From assembly GCA_964560565.1 (NCBI GenBank), contig CAZLMF010000029.1, positions 1 through 19,073 of the forward strand: a DNA stretch of 19,073 bases, read 5' to 3'. The stretch's first letter is position 1; each line of letters starts with the position of its first letter. The notes below the pieces were generated by a model, which was not told the origin of the DNA, did no database searches, and saw nothing but the letters and a program-made list of their open reading frames with translations. The stretch comes from CAZLMF01 sp964560565 (GTDB taxonomy: Bacteria; Bacillota; Clostridia; Oscillospirales; Ruminococcaceae). The position numbers and the translations under genes were made by a program. Below, one piece after another: positions 7,485 through 15,818 of the stretch.

Positions 7485-8507
7485 ATGAAAATAATTGTTG
7501 ACGCTTTCGGTGGCGATAACGCACCTGTTGAGGTAATAAAAGGCTGTGCGATGGCTGTTGAAAACTATGGAGTTGAAATCGTCCTTGTAGGCAATATCTG
7601 CGAAATGCGTAAGGTTGCCGAGGAAAACGCCATTGTCTCTGAAAAAATTACAATGGTTGACGCTCAAAGTGTAATTATGGTTGAAGATGATCCTCTTGAT
7701 ATACTCAAAGCTAAAGCCGATTGCTCTATGGCAGTTGGGCTTAAGCTTGTTGCAAGCGGCGAGGGAGATGCCTTTGTAAGCGCAGGCAGTACCGCTGCGC
7801 TTGTTGTTGGTGCATCCTCAATTATAAAACGCATCAAAGGCATAAAAAGGGCAGCCCTTGCACCGATTATTCCAAGCGACAATGGAGCATATATGCTAAT
7901 GGATGCAGGAGCAAATGTTGAGTGCCGTCCCGAAATGCTTCAGCAATTTGGCATTATGGGCAGTTGCTATATGAATAAGATTATGGGAATTACATCCCCT
8001 AGAGTAGGGCTTACAAATGTCGGAGTTGAGGACAATAAAGGCCGTGAGCTTGATATTTTGGCACATAAATTGCTAAGCAACGCACCCGTTAATTTTATTG
8101 GTAACATTGAAGCGAGGGATATTCCCCTTGGCGGTTGTGATGTTGCGGTTACAGATGGGTTTACAGGGAATATGATACTTAAGCTTACAGAGGGAATGGG
8201 TAAATTTATCTCCAACAACCTAAACTCGATGTTTAAATCAGGACTTACAACAAAGCTTGCGGCTTTGATAATGATGCCAAAGCTACGTGGTTTTAAGAAA
8301 AAGATGGACTACACAGAGCATGGAGGCGCACCCCTAATGGGCGTCGCAAAGCCTGTAATAAAGGCACATGGCAGCTCAAATGCTAAGGCATTTATGAACG
8401 CAATTCGCCAAGCGCGTGACTTCGCACAGAAGGATGTAATTGGCGAAATCACAGCTTCACTTGAAATAATCCGCAATCAGGAGCAGTCTGAAGCACAACA
8501 AGACTAA
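7485..8507 (+). CDS. plsX: Phosphate acyltransferase PlsX
   Basis: PlsX converts acyl-ACP and phosphate to acyl-phosphate, the first step of phospholipid synthesis in the PlsX/PlsY route. The 340-residue product starts with the typical MKIIVDAFGGDNAPVEVIKG and contains SAGSTAALV, APIIPS, the MDAGANVECRPEML block and GFTGNMILKLTEG, all standard for the family. I chose the ATG at 7485 because it gives the family N-terminus; a TTG at 7464 in frame would add seven residues and has no ribosome binding site. The site before the ATG is itself weak (AAGTGG at 7473-7478), so translation may depend on coupling to trmFO, which ends 22 bases upstream. Many related genomes place acpP directly after plsX; here rnc follows after 18 bases. 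Confidence 0.96.
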   Translation: MKIIVDAFGGDNAPVEVIKGCAMAVENYGVEIVLVGNICEMRKVAEENAIVSEKITMVDAQSVIMVEDDPLDILKAKADCSMAVGLKLVASGEGDAFVSAGSTAALVVGASSIIKRIKGIKRAALAPIIPSDNGAYMLMDAGANVECRPEMLQQFGIMGSCYMNKIMGITSPRVGLTNVGVEDNKGRELDILAHKLLSNAPVNFIGNIEARDIPLGGCDVAVTDGFTGNMILKLTEGMGKFISNNLNSMFKSGLTTKLAALIMMPKLRGFKKKMDYTEHGGAPLMGVAKPVIKAHGSSNAKAFMNAIRQARDFAQKDVIGEITASLEIIRNQEQSEAQQD

Positions 8508-8525
8508 TACAAGCAGAAAGGCGCA

Positions 8526-9212
8526 ATGATGGACAGGCTTGAAAAAGATATATCCTATACATTTAGCAATAAACAGCTTCTACATGAGGCATTATCGCAT
8601 TCTTCCTATGCAAACGAAAACCGTAAGTCGAGAAATAGCAACGAAAGGCTTGAATTCTTAGGTGATTCAGTGCTATCAATTGTGGTATCACAATACTTAT
8701 TTGAGCATTTTGAGAATTTCCCAGAGGGTGAACTTACAAAGGTACGTGCATCACTTGTTTGCGAGAAATCCTTGCATAAGTTTGCAAAAAGCATTTTACT
8801 GGGTGAGTTTATTTACCTTGGCAAGGGTGAAGAAAATACAGGTGGTAGGCAGCGTCCATCAATACTAGCAGATGCCTTTGAGGCGCTTATAGCCGCAATT
8901 TTCCTTGACGGAGGAATGGAAGCCGCTAGGGATTTCATACTAAAGTTTATGCCTGACGACATTGTACTTGAAAACAACGATATTCTTAGCGACTATAAAA
9001 CTATCTTGCAGGAGATTATTCAACAAAACCCCGAAGAGCGAGTAATATACAAGCTTGTTGATGAGGACGGGCCTGATCACTGCAAGCTATTCACAGTTAA
9101 TGTCTGCCTTAATTCTAACGTGATTGGTGAGGGTAAGGGTAAGAGCAAAAAGCAAGCAGAGCAAATGGCTGCAAAAGAAGCGTTAAAGCTTATGGGCTAT
9201 GAAGCACGCTAA
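8526..9212 (+). CDS. rnc: Ribonuclease III
   Basis: RNase III cuts double-stranded RNA, including the rRNA precursor stems. The 228-residue product has the N-terminal endonuclease domain with the signature NERLEFLGDSVL (39-50; Glu43 and Asp47 are metal ligands) and DAFEALIAAIFLDGG (Asp116 and Glu119), then a C-terminal double-stranded RNA-binding domain (about 155-225) ending in GKGKSKKQAEQMAAKEALKLM. Two adjacent ATG codons (8526 and 8529) compete as the start. AAAGG at 8517-8521 is 4 bases from the first and 7 from the second, so the second may be the real one, shortening the protein by one residue. The 3' end overlaps the radical SAM gene by 14 bases. Confidence 0.97.
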   Translation: MMDRLEKDISYTFSNKQLLHEALSHSSYANENRKSRNSNERLEFLGDSVLSIVVSQYLFEHFENFPEGELTKVRASLVCEKSLHKFAKSILLGEFIYLGKGEENTGGRQRPSILADAFEALIAAIFLDGGMEAARDFILKFMPDDIVLENNDILSDYKTILQEIIQQNPEERVIYKLVDEDGPDHCKLFTVNVCLNSNVIGEGKGKSKKQAEQMAAKEALKLMGYEAR

Positions 9213-10215
9213 CCTTGCTATCTTTGTCCCCCATTCCGGTTGCCCCAATACATGCAGCTTTTGCAATCAAAACGCAATATCTGGCACGCAAAAGCCACCA
9301 ATGCCGCATGAAGCGGCATTGCTTTGTGAAAAGGCATTATCTGAATTGGGCGAGAGGGCAAAGGTATCGCAAATTGCGTTTTTTGGCGGTAGCTTTACTG
9401 CAATTGAGCGTGGGTATATGATCGCATTGCTAGAAGCGGTACAGCCATATATCAGCGAAAACGGATTTAGCGGTATACGCATTTCCACCCGACCGGACGC
9501 GATTGATGAGGAAATTCTTTCACTGCTAAAGCATTATAATGTCACGGCAATTGAGCTTGGCGCACAAAGCATGAATGATAAAGTTCTTGCAATGAACCTA
9601 CGTGGACATACGGCAAAGCAGGTTGAGGATTCAGCGAAACTTATTAAAGGAAATGGCTTTGAACTGGGATTGCAGATGATGACAGGGCTATATGGCGACA
9701 AAGATGAATATGCCCTTGAAACCGCTAAGCAATTAGCGGCGCTTAACCCCGATACAATGCGCATTTATCCAACTGTTGTGCTTAAAGGCTCACAGCTTGA
9801 AAAACATTTTCAAAGCGGTGAATATAATCCGCAAAAGCTTGATGAAGCAGTAAACCTTTGTGCACAGCTTATAATTTATTTTGAAAGCAAAAGTATTGAT
9901 ATAATCCGTATTGGACTACATGCATCGGAGCTAGTCGGCGGACAAGCAGTTGCAGGCGCATATCACCCTGCTTTTCGTGAGCTTTGTGAGAGTAAAATAT
10001 ACTTTAATGCGATACAGAACCTCAATGCGATACAGAACCTCATTAAAGAAAGTGCAAATAAAAGCTTTACAGTTTACGTGGGAAACAGATATATAAGCCG
10101 TGCAAATGGGCACAAAAGGCAGAATATCAATGCCTTTGCGGCTATGGGAATTGAGATAAAAATTGCACCAGATGATAGCTTAGGAAAATATGAGCTAAGA
10201 CTTAATGAAAATTAG
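9199..10215 (+). CDS. Radical SAM protein, Elp3/COG1243-like without acetyltransferase domain
   Basis: This 338-residue protein has the radical SAM cluster CPNTCSFC (Cys15, Cys19, Cys22; C-x3-C-x2-C), which holds a 4Fe-4S cluster that cleaves S-adenosylmethionine. GGSF (63-66), ISTRPDAID (95-103) and ELGAQSMND follow, matching the Elp3-like branch. There is no C-terminal GNAT domain, so it is not a full Elp3. Homologues of this type commonly sit between rnc and smc in Clostridia; the reaction is not known to me, and tRNA or other RNA modification is only a guess. The ATG at 9199 lies inside the end of rnc in another frame, with a weak ribosome binding site, so it is probably translated by coupling. 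Residues 270-281 are an exact double copy of NAIQNL caused by an 18-bp tandem DNA duplication. Confidence 0.88.
   Translation: MKHANLAIFVPHSGCPNTCSFCNQNAISGTQKPPMPHEAALLCEKALSELGERAKVSQIAFFGGSFTAIERGYMIALLEAVQPYISENGFSGIRISTRPDAIDEEILSLLKHYNVTAIELGAQSMNDKVLAMNLRGHTAKQVEDSAKLIKGNGFELGLQMMTGLYGDKDEYALETAKQLAALNPDTMRIYPTVVLKGSQLEKHFQSGEYNPQKLDEAVNLCAQLIIYFESKSIDIIRIGLHASELVGGQAVAGAYHPAFRELCESKIYFNAIQNLNAIQNLIKESANKSFTVYVGNRYISRANGHKRQNINAFAAMGIEIKIAPDDSLGKYELRLNEN
10006..10041 (+). repeat. Perfect 18-bp tandem duplication inside the radical SAM gene
   Basis: The unit AATGCGATACAGAACCTC occurs twice head to tail (10006-10023 and 10024-10041) with no mismatch. It keeps the frame and adds a second NAIQNL. 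Identity at third codon positions means the event is recent or the copies are kept alike by slippage. Confidence 0.97.
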
Positions 10216-10230
10216 AAGGAAGTGTAACGC

Positions 10231-13200
10231 TTGTACCTAAAATCGGTTGAAATACAGGGATTTAAGTCCTTTCCAGATAAAGTTAAATTTGAGTTTGACA
10301 AAGGCGTTACTGCCGTTGTAGGCCCTAATGGTAGCGGCAAAAGCAATATTGCCGATGCCGTAAGATGGGTATTGGGTGAGCAGTCATCTAAAACCTTACG
10401 TGGTGGTAAGATGGAGGACGTAATATTCTCCGGCACACAAACACGCAAGCCAATGGGCTTTGCTCAGGTCACATTAAACCTTGATAATAGCGCACGAGAC
10501 TTACCGATAGACAGCGACGAGATTGCTGTTACACGCCGTTTATACCGTAGCAGTGAAAGTGAGAACCTCATTAACGGCAGTAATGTTCGCTTAAAGGATG
10601 TTCGAGAGCTTTTTATGGATACCGGGCTTGGACGTGACGGGTATTCTATTATCGGGCAAGGAAAAATAGCTGAAATAGTCGGCGCTAAAAGCGACGACAG
10701 ACGTGAGATTTTCGAGGAAGCCGCAGGTATAGCTAAGTTTCGCCATAAAAAGGAGGAAGCTGAGCGTAAGCTTGCTCAAGCACAGGAAAACATTCTCCGC
10801 CTTAAGGATATTATTGTTGAACTAGAGGAGCGTGTAGGTCCACTAAAGCGTGATTCCGAGAAAGCGCAGATATTCATTAAGTTGAGCGAGTATAAAAAGA
10901 CACTAGATGTATCAGTAGGCATAGCACGTCTTGAGGAATATAAGATAAGCCTTCGTGATATTGAAGATAAGATAATGATTGGAGAGGGCGAATATGTCCA
11001 GCTTGAAGCTGATATAGACGAATTTGAACAGCAAATTTCGCAGATGTATGAAAAGTCACAGGAATGCCTTGAAAATATTGAGCAAAAACGCCGCGCAATA
11101 TCAGAGTTAGAAAAAGATAACGCCAGCTCAAGCTCCGATGCAGCGGTTCTTAGAAATGATATTGAGCATAGCATGGTTTCAATAGAAAAGCTTCATAAGC
11201 AGCAGGAAAGCTCCACAGAATCCTTCAGTGGAATTGATGAAGAAATGAAAAACAAGCAAGATGAAATTAAGTCAATTACTGATGAAATAAAGAAGCTTGA
11301 TACAGTGCTTGCGGATACTCGTGCTGAGTTTGAGGAACTTTCAAAGCAGAGTGAAAGCTTTGCAAAGGAGCAGGAAGCATTAAGCACCGAGCTTAATAAA
11401 GCACTGCTTAACCGCTCGGAATGTAAAATATCCATTGCCTCCACACAAGGCAACTTTGCTCAAACCCAGGAAAGGCTGGAATCCATAAATGGCGAGATTG
11501 AACGCCACGAACTGGATATTACTACGCTCAAATCTGAGCAGACAGAGATGGTAAAATCATTTGAGGAACTTGAGGCAGTTGAGCTTGAGCAGTCTAATCG
11601 TTTAACAGGCTTCACACGTTTATTAAATGGCAAGAAGGAAAAGCTTAATGAAGTAAAGCAAAGCTATGATGCCCTTACAAGGGAGCTTGAAACAAAAAAA
11701 CATAAAGCGCAAACCCTAAAAGATATTGAGCACAACATGGAAGGCTACCAAAGCTCTGTCAAAGAGGTTATCAACGCAGGCAAGTCGGGAAGGCTTAGCG
11801 GACTTCATGGCACAGTTGCACAGCTTATTAACGTGGATAATAAGTACTCTCTTGCAATTGAGCTGGCACTTGGAGCTGCAATGCAAAATATAGTAGTCGA
11901 AAATGAAGATATTGCAAAGCGCTGTATACTTTTCCTTAAGGAGAGGAATGCAGGGCGAGCTACTTTTTTGCCCATTACATCTGTAAAGGGGAACACCTTA
12001 ACAGAGCGAGAGCTTAATACCTTTGACGGTTATTGCGGTCTTGCGTATGAGCTTGTTGAGTATGATTCTAAATACGACGGCATATTCAAGTCCTTACTTG
12101 GCAGGATTGCAGTAGTTGAGGATATTGATTCAGCCACAAGAATTTCAAAGCGTTTTGGATATAGATTTCGCATCGTCACCATGGATGGGCAGATTATTAA
12201 CGCAGGAGGCTCTTTTACAGGAGGCAGCAGCGGCAGAAGTGCAGGTATGCTTTCACGCAGGAATGATATTTCTGTCCTTGAAGCAGAGATTGAAAGGGCT
12301 ACTACAAAGCTTACTCAAGCTGAAGCATCATTCAAAACCTTTAAAGCAGAGGTCGATAAGCTAACAATTGATGTTGAGGGTGTAAATGAACAGCTTGCAG
12401 AGCTAAAAAGCGATAAAATTCGCATTACAGGCGAGCAAAACCGCATAACAGCACTACTTGCACAGGGTGAGCGCCAGCTTGTGGGAATGAACGCTGAGCA
12501 AAACAGACTTAGAGAGCTTGCGGATACCCAAGAAAGTACCGCCACACAGCAGGCAACTGAACATGAGCGCCTATCTGCTGAGGTTGAAAGGCTTGAGGGT
12601 ATACTTATTGCTTCAAGCGGCAAAAATGACGGCATAATTGCCCGCAGGGAGGAACTTTCACAGCATTTATCAAGCAAGAGAATAAATCAAATTGAGCTTG
12701 GTAAGGACATAGAAAGTATTCAAAGGCAGATTTTATCCCTTGAAGCTCAAAAGCAAAGCATTTCAGAGGGCAATGCAGGCATACAAGATGAGATTAAGAA
12801 AATTGAGCAGGAAATTGCTGATAAGAAGCTTTTGATAGAAAGCAAAACTAACAATGTATCTGATAATGGACAACGTATTTCCGAGTGTGAGCAGGATATT
12901 GAAAAACTACTTAAACTGCGGGCTGAATGTGAGCAACTAACTACACAGCTGCGTGCTAAGAGCAAATCAACCTCCGAGGCAAGGGAAAAGCACTCTCGTG
13001 AGGTTGCAAGGCTACAAGAGCGTAAAATAACCGCTCAGCGTGACTATGACAACATCATAGCCGAGCTTTGGGAGCAATATCAGCTCACACGCTCAGAAGC
13101 CGAGCAAATTGCAGCACCTATTGAAAATATGCTTGCCGCACAAAAGGAGCTTACCGAGATTAGAGGCAAGATTAAAGTTCTTGGCAACGTAAACGTATCC

Positions 13201-13803
13201 GCTATTGAGGAATATAAAGAAGTAAGCGAGAGGTATGAATTCTTATCCTGTCAACTTGCGGATGTAGAGAACTCCAAGCAGGAGCTTGAAAACCTAATAG
13301 CTGATTTAACCGGCAATATATGCGAGCGGTTTAATACCGCATTTGAGCAGATTAATGCAAACTTTAAGGAAATTTTCATTGAGCTATTTGGCGGAGGAAA
13401 GGCGGAGATTGTGCTCTCTGAGCCAGACAATGTGCTTGAGTCGGGCATAGAGATAAATGTCACTCCTCCAGGTAAAGTTATAAAGAACCTTGCGTCACTT
13501 TCAGGTGGTGAGCAGTCTTTTGTCGCAATTGCAATTTACTTTGCAATCTTAAAATACAATCCTGCTCCCTTTTGCATACTCGACGAGATTGAAGCTGCAC
13601 TTGATGATGTCAACGTTACAAGATATGCAACATTCTTACGAACTTTTTCAAGGCAAACACAGTTTATTCTTATCACCCATAGACGTGGTACTATGGAACA
13701 GGCGGATGTGCTATACGGTGTAACCATGCAGGAAAAGGGTGTGTCAAAATTGCTTAAAATGCAAGCAGGGGACACAATTATCGAAGAATATACAGAGGCT
13801 TAA
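10231..13803 (+). CDS. smc: Chromosome segregation ATPase SMC
   Basis: SMC is the core of bacterial condensin, working with ScpA and ScpB to load on and extrude DNA. The 1190-residue product has the full family layout: N-terminal ATPase half with Walker A GPNGSGKSN (31-39) and the Q-loop WVLGEQSSKTLRGG; a long coiled coil (about 170-510) rich in Glu, Lys and Gln; a hinge (about 520-665) with GLHGTVAQL and the glycine motif AGGSFTGGSSG; the returning coiled coil (about 670-1010); and the C-terminal half with the signature LSGGE (1090-1094) and Walker B FCILDE (1114-1119). The start is a TTG at 10231, which gives MYLKSVEIQGFKSF, the expected N-terminus, with AAGGAAG (10216-10222) upstream; no ATG fits. 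It follows the radical SAM gene by 15 bases. scpA and scpB are not in this window. Confidence 0.98.
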   Translation: MYLKSVEIQGFKSFPDKVKFEFDKGVTAVVGPNGSGKSNIADAVRWVLGEQSSKTLRGGKMEDVIFSGTQTRKPMGFAQVTLNLDNSARDLPIDSDEIAVTRRLYRSSESENLINGSNVRLKDVRELFMDTGLGRDGYSIIGQGKIAEIVGAKSDDRREIFEEAAGIAKFRHKKEEAERKLAQAQENILRLKDIIVELEERVGPLKRDSEKAQIFIKLSEYKKTLDVSVGIARLEEYKISLRDIEDKIMIGEGEYVQLEADIDEFEQQISQMYEKSQECLENIEQKRRAISELEKDNASSSSDAAVLRNDIEHSMVSIEKLHKQQESSTESFSGIDEEMKNKQDEIKSITDEIKKLDTVLADTRAEFEELSKQSESFAKEQEALSTELNKALLNRSECKISIASTQGNFAQTQERLESINGEIERHELDITTLKSEQTEMVKSFEELEAVELEQSNRLTGFTRLLNGKKEKLNEVKQSYDALTRELETKKHKAQTLKDIEHNMEGYQSSVKEVINAGKSGRLSGLHGTVAQLINVDNKYSLAIELALGAAMQNIVVENEDIAKRCILFLKERNAGRATFLPITSVKGNTLTERELNTFDGYCGLAYELVEYDSKYDGIFKSLLGRIAVVEDIDSATRISKRFGYRFRIVTMDGQIINAGGSFTGGSSGRSAGMLSRRNDISVLEAEIERATTKLTQAEASFKTFKAEVDKLTIDVEGVNEQLAELKSDKIRITGEQNRITALLAQGERQLVGMNAEQNRLRELADTQESTATQQATEHERLSAEVERLEGILIASSGKNDGIIARREELSQHLSSKRINQIELGKDIESIQRQILSLEAQKQSISEGNAGIQDEIKKIEQEIADKKLLIESKTNNVSDNGQRISECEQDIEKLLKLRAECEQLTTQLRAKSKSTSEAREKHSREVARLQERKITAQRDYDNIIAELWEQYQLTRSEAEQIAAPIENMLAAQKELTEIRGKIKVLGNVNVSAIEEYKEVSERYEFLSCQLADVENSKQELENLIADLTGNICERFNTAFEQINANFKEIFIELFGGGKAEIVLSEPDNVLESGIEINVTPPGKVIKNLASLSGGEQSFVAIAIYFAILKYNPAPFCILDEIEAALDDVNVTRYATFLRTFSRQTQFILITHRRGTMEQADVLYGVTMQEKGVSKLLKMQAGDTIIEEYTEA

Positions 13804-13829
13804 ATTATACATATTACATATATTTATAC

Positions 13830-13857
13830 TTGAAAAATTGCTTTACAGTGGTATAAT
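13830..13857 (+). promoter_or_regulatory. Extended -10 sigma-A promoter upstream of ftsY
   Basis: TTGAAA (13830-13835) and TATAAT (13852-13857) are separated by 16 bases, and the -10 is preceded by TG at 13849-13850 with one base between, an extended -10 arrangement. It lies in the 108-base A+T-rich gap between smc and ftsY, which otherwise holds nothing I can name; no smc terminator is evident. Transcription would start about 45 bases before the ftsY ATG. Confidence 0.8.
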
Positions 13858-13911
13858 TATAGAACAGAAATATAAAAAGAAAAAATGTGTGAATGCGATT
13901 GGAGAGCAAGA

Positions 13912-14817
13912 ATGGGGTTTTTTAGCAAGATTAAAGATGGTTTATCGAAAACTAAAAATGGGATGATGGGCAAAATTGAGCAGGTAATCAACTCATTTAC
14001 GCATATTGATGAGGATTTTTTCGATGAACTCGAGGAAACTCTTATATTATGTGATATTGGCGGCACCGCATCTGCTGAAATTTGCATACGCCTGCGTGAG
14101 CAGGTAAAGAAAAGTGGGGCAACAGATCCTCAACAGATTAAGAAAATGTTAAAGCAGATAATCGTTGATATGCTAGGCGAGATTGTACCCCTTAAAATTG
14201 AAACAAAGCCCTCTGTAATACTTGTAATTGGTGTAAACGGAGCAGGCAAAACTACCGCAATAGGTAAACTTTCTGCCAACTTAAAACAGCAGGGGAAGCG
14301 AGTGCTTGTAGCTGCTGCGGATACCTTTCGTGCAGCGGCGATTGACCAACTTGAGGTATGGTGTGAACGTGCGGGAGTTGATATAATAAAGCATGGCGAG
14401 GGCAGCGACCCGGCAGCCGTTGTTTTCGATGCTATAAGTGCTGCTAAGGCGCGCGGTGTGGATGTGGTGCTTTGTGATACGGCAGGCAGACTTCACAACA
14501 AAAAGCCTCTAATGGATGAGCTTGCAAAAATAATAAGGATTGTACAGACTAATGCACAGGGCTGTGACATTGAGGTTTTACTTGTGTTAGATGCCACAAC
14601 AGGGCAAAACGCTGTAAATCAAGCAAGACAGTTTAGCAAGGTTGCAAATATTACGGGCATTATCCTCACAAAGCTTGACGGCACAGCAAAAGGTGGTATT
14701 ATTATACCCATCTGCCATGAGTTAAAGGTGCCTGTTAAGCTAATCGGTGTTGGCGAAAAAATTGATGATTTGCAGGAATTTGATCCTGCTCAATTTGCTG
14801 ATGCATTGTTCGATTGA
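13912..14817 (+). CDS. ftsY: Signal recognition particle receptor FtsY
   Basis: FtsY is the membrane-associated GTPase that receives ribosome-SRP complexes and passes nascent membrane proteins to SecYEG. The 301-residue product is essentially the NG core: a short N-terminal lead MGFFSKIKDGLSKT that could form a membrane-contacting helix, the helical N domain (about 25-90), and the G domain with GVNGAGKTT (107-115), DTFRAAAIDQL, DTAGR (189-193), TKLD (253-256) and the closing GVGEKIDDLQEF. It lacks the long acidic A domain of the E. coli protein, as usual in Gram-positives. An upstream in-frame ATG at 13885 would add nine residues, but GGAG at 13901-13904 sits 7 bases from the ATG at 13912 and the family N-terminus starts there. 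It has its own promoter although smc-ftsY is a conserved pair. Confidence 0.97.
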   Translation: MGFFSKIKDGLSKTKNGMMGKIEQVINSFTHIDEDFFDELEETLILCDIGGTASAEICIRLREQVKKSGATDPQQIKKMLKQIIVDMLGEIVPLKIETKPSVILVIGVNGAGKTTAIGKLSANLKQQGKRVLVAAADTFRAAAIDQLEVWCERAGVDIIKHGEGSDPAAVVFDAISAAKARGVDVVLCDTAGRLHNKKPLMDELAKIIRIVQTNAQGCDIEVLLVLDATTGQNAVNQARQFSKVANITGIILTKLDGTAKGGIIIPICHELKVPVKLIGVGEKIDDLQEFDPAQFADALFD

Positions 14818-14890
14818 AAAAATGAATATTTACTTTTCCCTGTGTTATGTAAATTTAGTGCATTTTAATATAGCTTGTTTGATATGTTCA

Positions 14891-14899
14891 TGATATAAT
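14891..14899 (+). promoter_or_regulatory. Probable extended -10 promoter for the rdgB-leuS gene run
   Basis: TATAAT at 14894-14899 is preceded by TG at 14891-14892, an extended -10. The -35 region is poor (TAGCTT at 14871-14876, 17 bases upstream). It lies in the 125-base A+T-rich gap after ftsY, about 35 bases before the rdgB ribosome binding site, and is the only good candidate promoter for the following seven genes. The rest of the gap shows no hairpin or gene. Confidence 0.6.
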
Positions 14900-14942
14900 A
14901 TTTTAAGGTAGATAGTTTTTATTTACTGCTGAGGTGCGATTA

Positions 14943-15533
14943 ATGGAAGTTATTGCGGCGACTAACAATGCAAATAAGCTTAGGGAGCTAAGTCAAATCC
15001 TGCAACCCTTAGGCTTTACAGTTTTATCCCTAACGCAAGCAGGTATAATGTCCGAGCCTTTAGAGGACGGCGAAACCTTTGAGGAAAATGCAAGAATTAA
15101 GGCAATGGCGGTGCGTGAAGTCACAGGCAAGGCTGTAATTGCTGACGACAGCGGTCTGGAAGTTGACTTTCTCAATGGCGCTCCGGGCGTTTATTCAGCA
15201 AGATATGCTGGAATAGGGGCATCTGATAGCAAGTGCAACGATAAGCTTTTATCCGAGCTTGAGGGAATAGAACAGGAGCTTAGGTCTGCAAGGTTTGTAT
15301 GTGCGTTATACATGATAACTTGCGACGGGGATGAGCTTTGCTTCAGAGGCGAATGCAACGGATATATCGGCACACAACTAATAGGGGAGAATGGCTTCGG
15401 CTATGACCCATTATTTATGCTTGATGAAGACACAAGCATGGCAACTATCTCAACTGAAGAAAAAAATAAAATTAGCCATAGAGCAATTGCAATAGGAAAG
15501 CTAGCGCAAGCGCTCAGGGAGGGTGTATGTTAA
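14943..15533 (+). CDS. rdgB: XTP/dITP diphosphatase (RdgB/HAM1 family)
   Basis: This enzyme hydrolyses dITP, dXTP and ITP to their monophosphates, keeping deaminated purines out of DNA and RNA. The 196-residue product, a typical length, starts with the family motif ATNNANKLREL and shows DGETFEENARIKA, ADDSGLEVDFLNGAPGVYSARYAG split over the catalytic and metal-binding loop, GENGFGYDPLF, and the C-terminal EEKNKISHRA. The ATG at 14943 has GAGGTG (14931-14936) 6 bases upstream; an in-frame GTG at 14934 overlaps that site and is unlikely. The stop overlaps the yhbY start by 7 bases. Confidence 0.97.
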   Translation: MEVIAATNNANKLRELSQILQPLGFTVLSLTQAGIMSEPLEDGETFEENARIKAMAVREVTGKAVIADDSGLEVDFLNGAPGVYSARYAGIGASDSKCNDKLLSELEGIEQELRSARFVCALYMITCDGDELCFRGECNGYIGTQLIGENGFGYDPLFMLDEDTSMATISTEEKNKISHRAIAIGKLAQALREGVC

Positions 15534-15817
15534 CAAGTAAGCAACGTGCTAAACTAAAAAGTATTGCTGTCAATACGGACACTATAATGCAAATAGGCAA
15601 GGGTGGAATTATTGACACTCTTATAAAGCAAGTCGATGACGCACTAAACGCTAGAGAGATCATCAAGCTTCATGTGCTTGAAAATTCCTCAGTAACTGCA
15701 AAAGAAGCAGGTGTCGAGCTTGCAAATGCAACAAACTCTGAGCTTGTGCAGGTAATAGGCAGTCGTGTAGTGCTTTATAGGCACAGTGAGGACAATCCTC
15801 GTATAAACTTAAACTGA
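15527..15817 (+). CDS. yhbY: YhbY-type CRM-domain RNA-binding protein
   Basis: This 96-residue protein is a stand-alone CRM domain, as in YhbY (B. subtilis YqeI), which binds pre-50S ribosomal particles. The N-terminal TSKQRAKLKSIA, the central IGKGGI loop that contacts RNA, and IGSRVVLYR near the C-terminus are diagnostic. The ATG overlaps the last 7 bases of rdgB, and a strong ribosome binding site (AGGGAGGG at 15516-15523) lies within the rdgB coding sequence about 4 bases from the ATG. It is followed after a single base by nadD, the same neighbour as in the Bacillus yqe cluster. Confidence 0.95.
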   Translation: MLTSKQRAKLKSIAVNTDTIMQIGKGGIIDTLIKQVDDALNAREIIKLHVLENSSVTAKEAGVELANATNSELVQVIGSRVVLYRHSEDNPRINLN

Positions 15818-15818
15818 T

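Noticed and set aside
10776..11174. 132-residue reverse-strand ORF, Ser-rich, opposite the smc coiled coil.
   Set aside because: The Ser/Leu-rich composition is what antisense of Glu/Lys-rich coiled coil codons gives; no independent gene signal.
13739..13966. 75-residue ORF spanning the end of smc and start of ftsY.
   Set aside because: It crosses the ftsY promoter and both real genes in another frame, with A+T-driven composition and no family resemblance.
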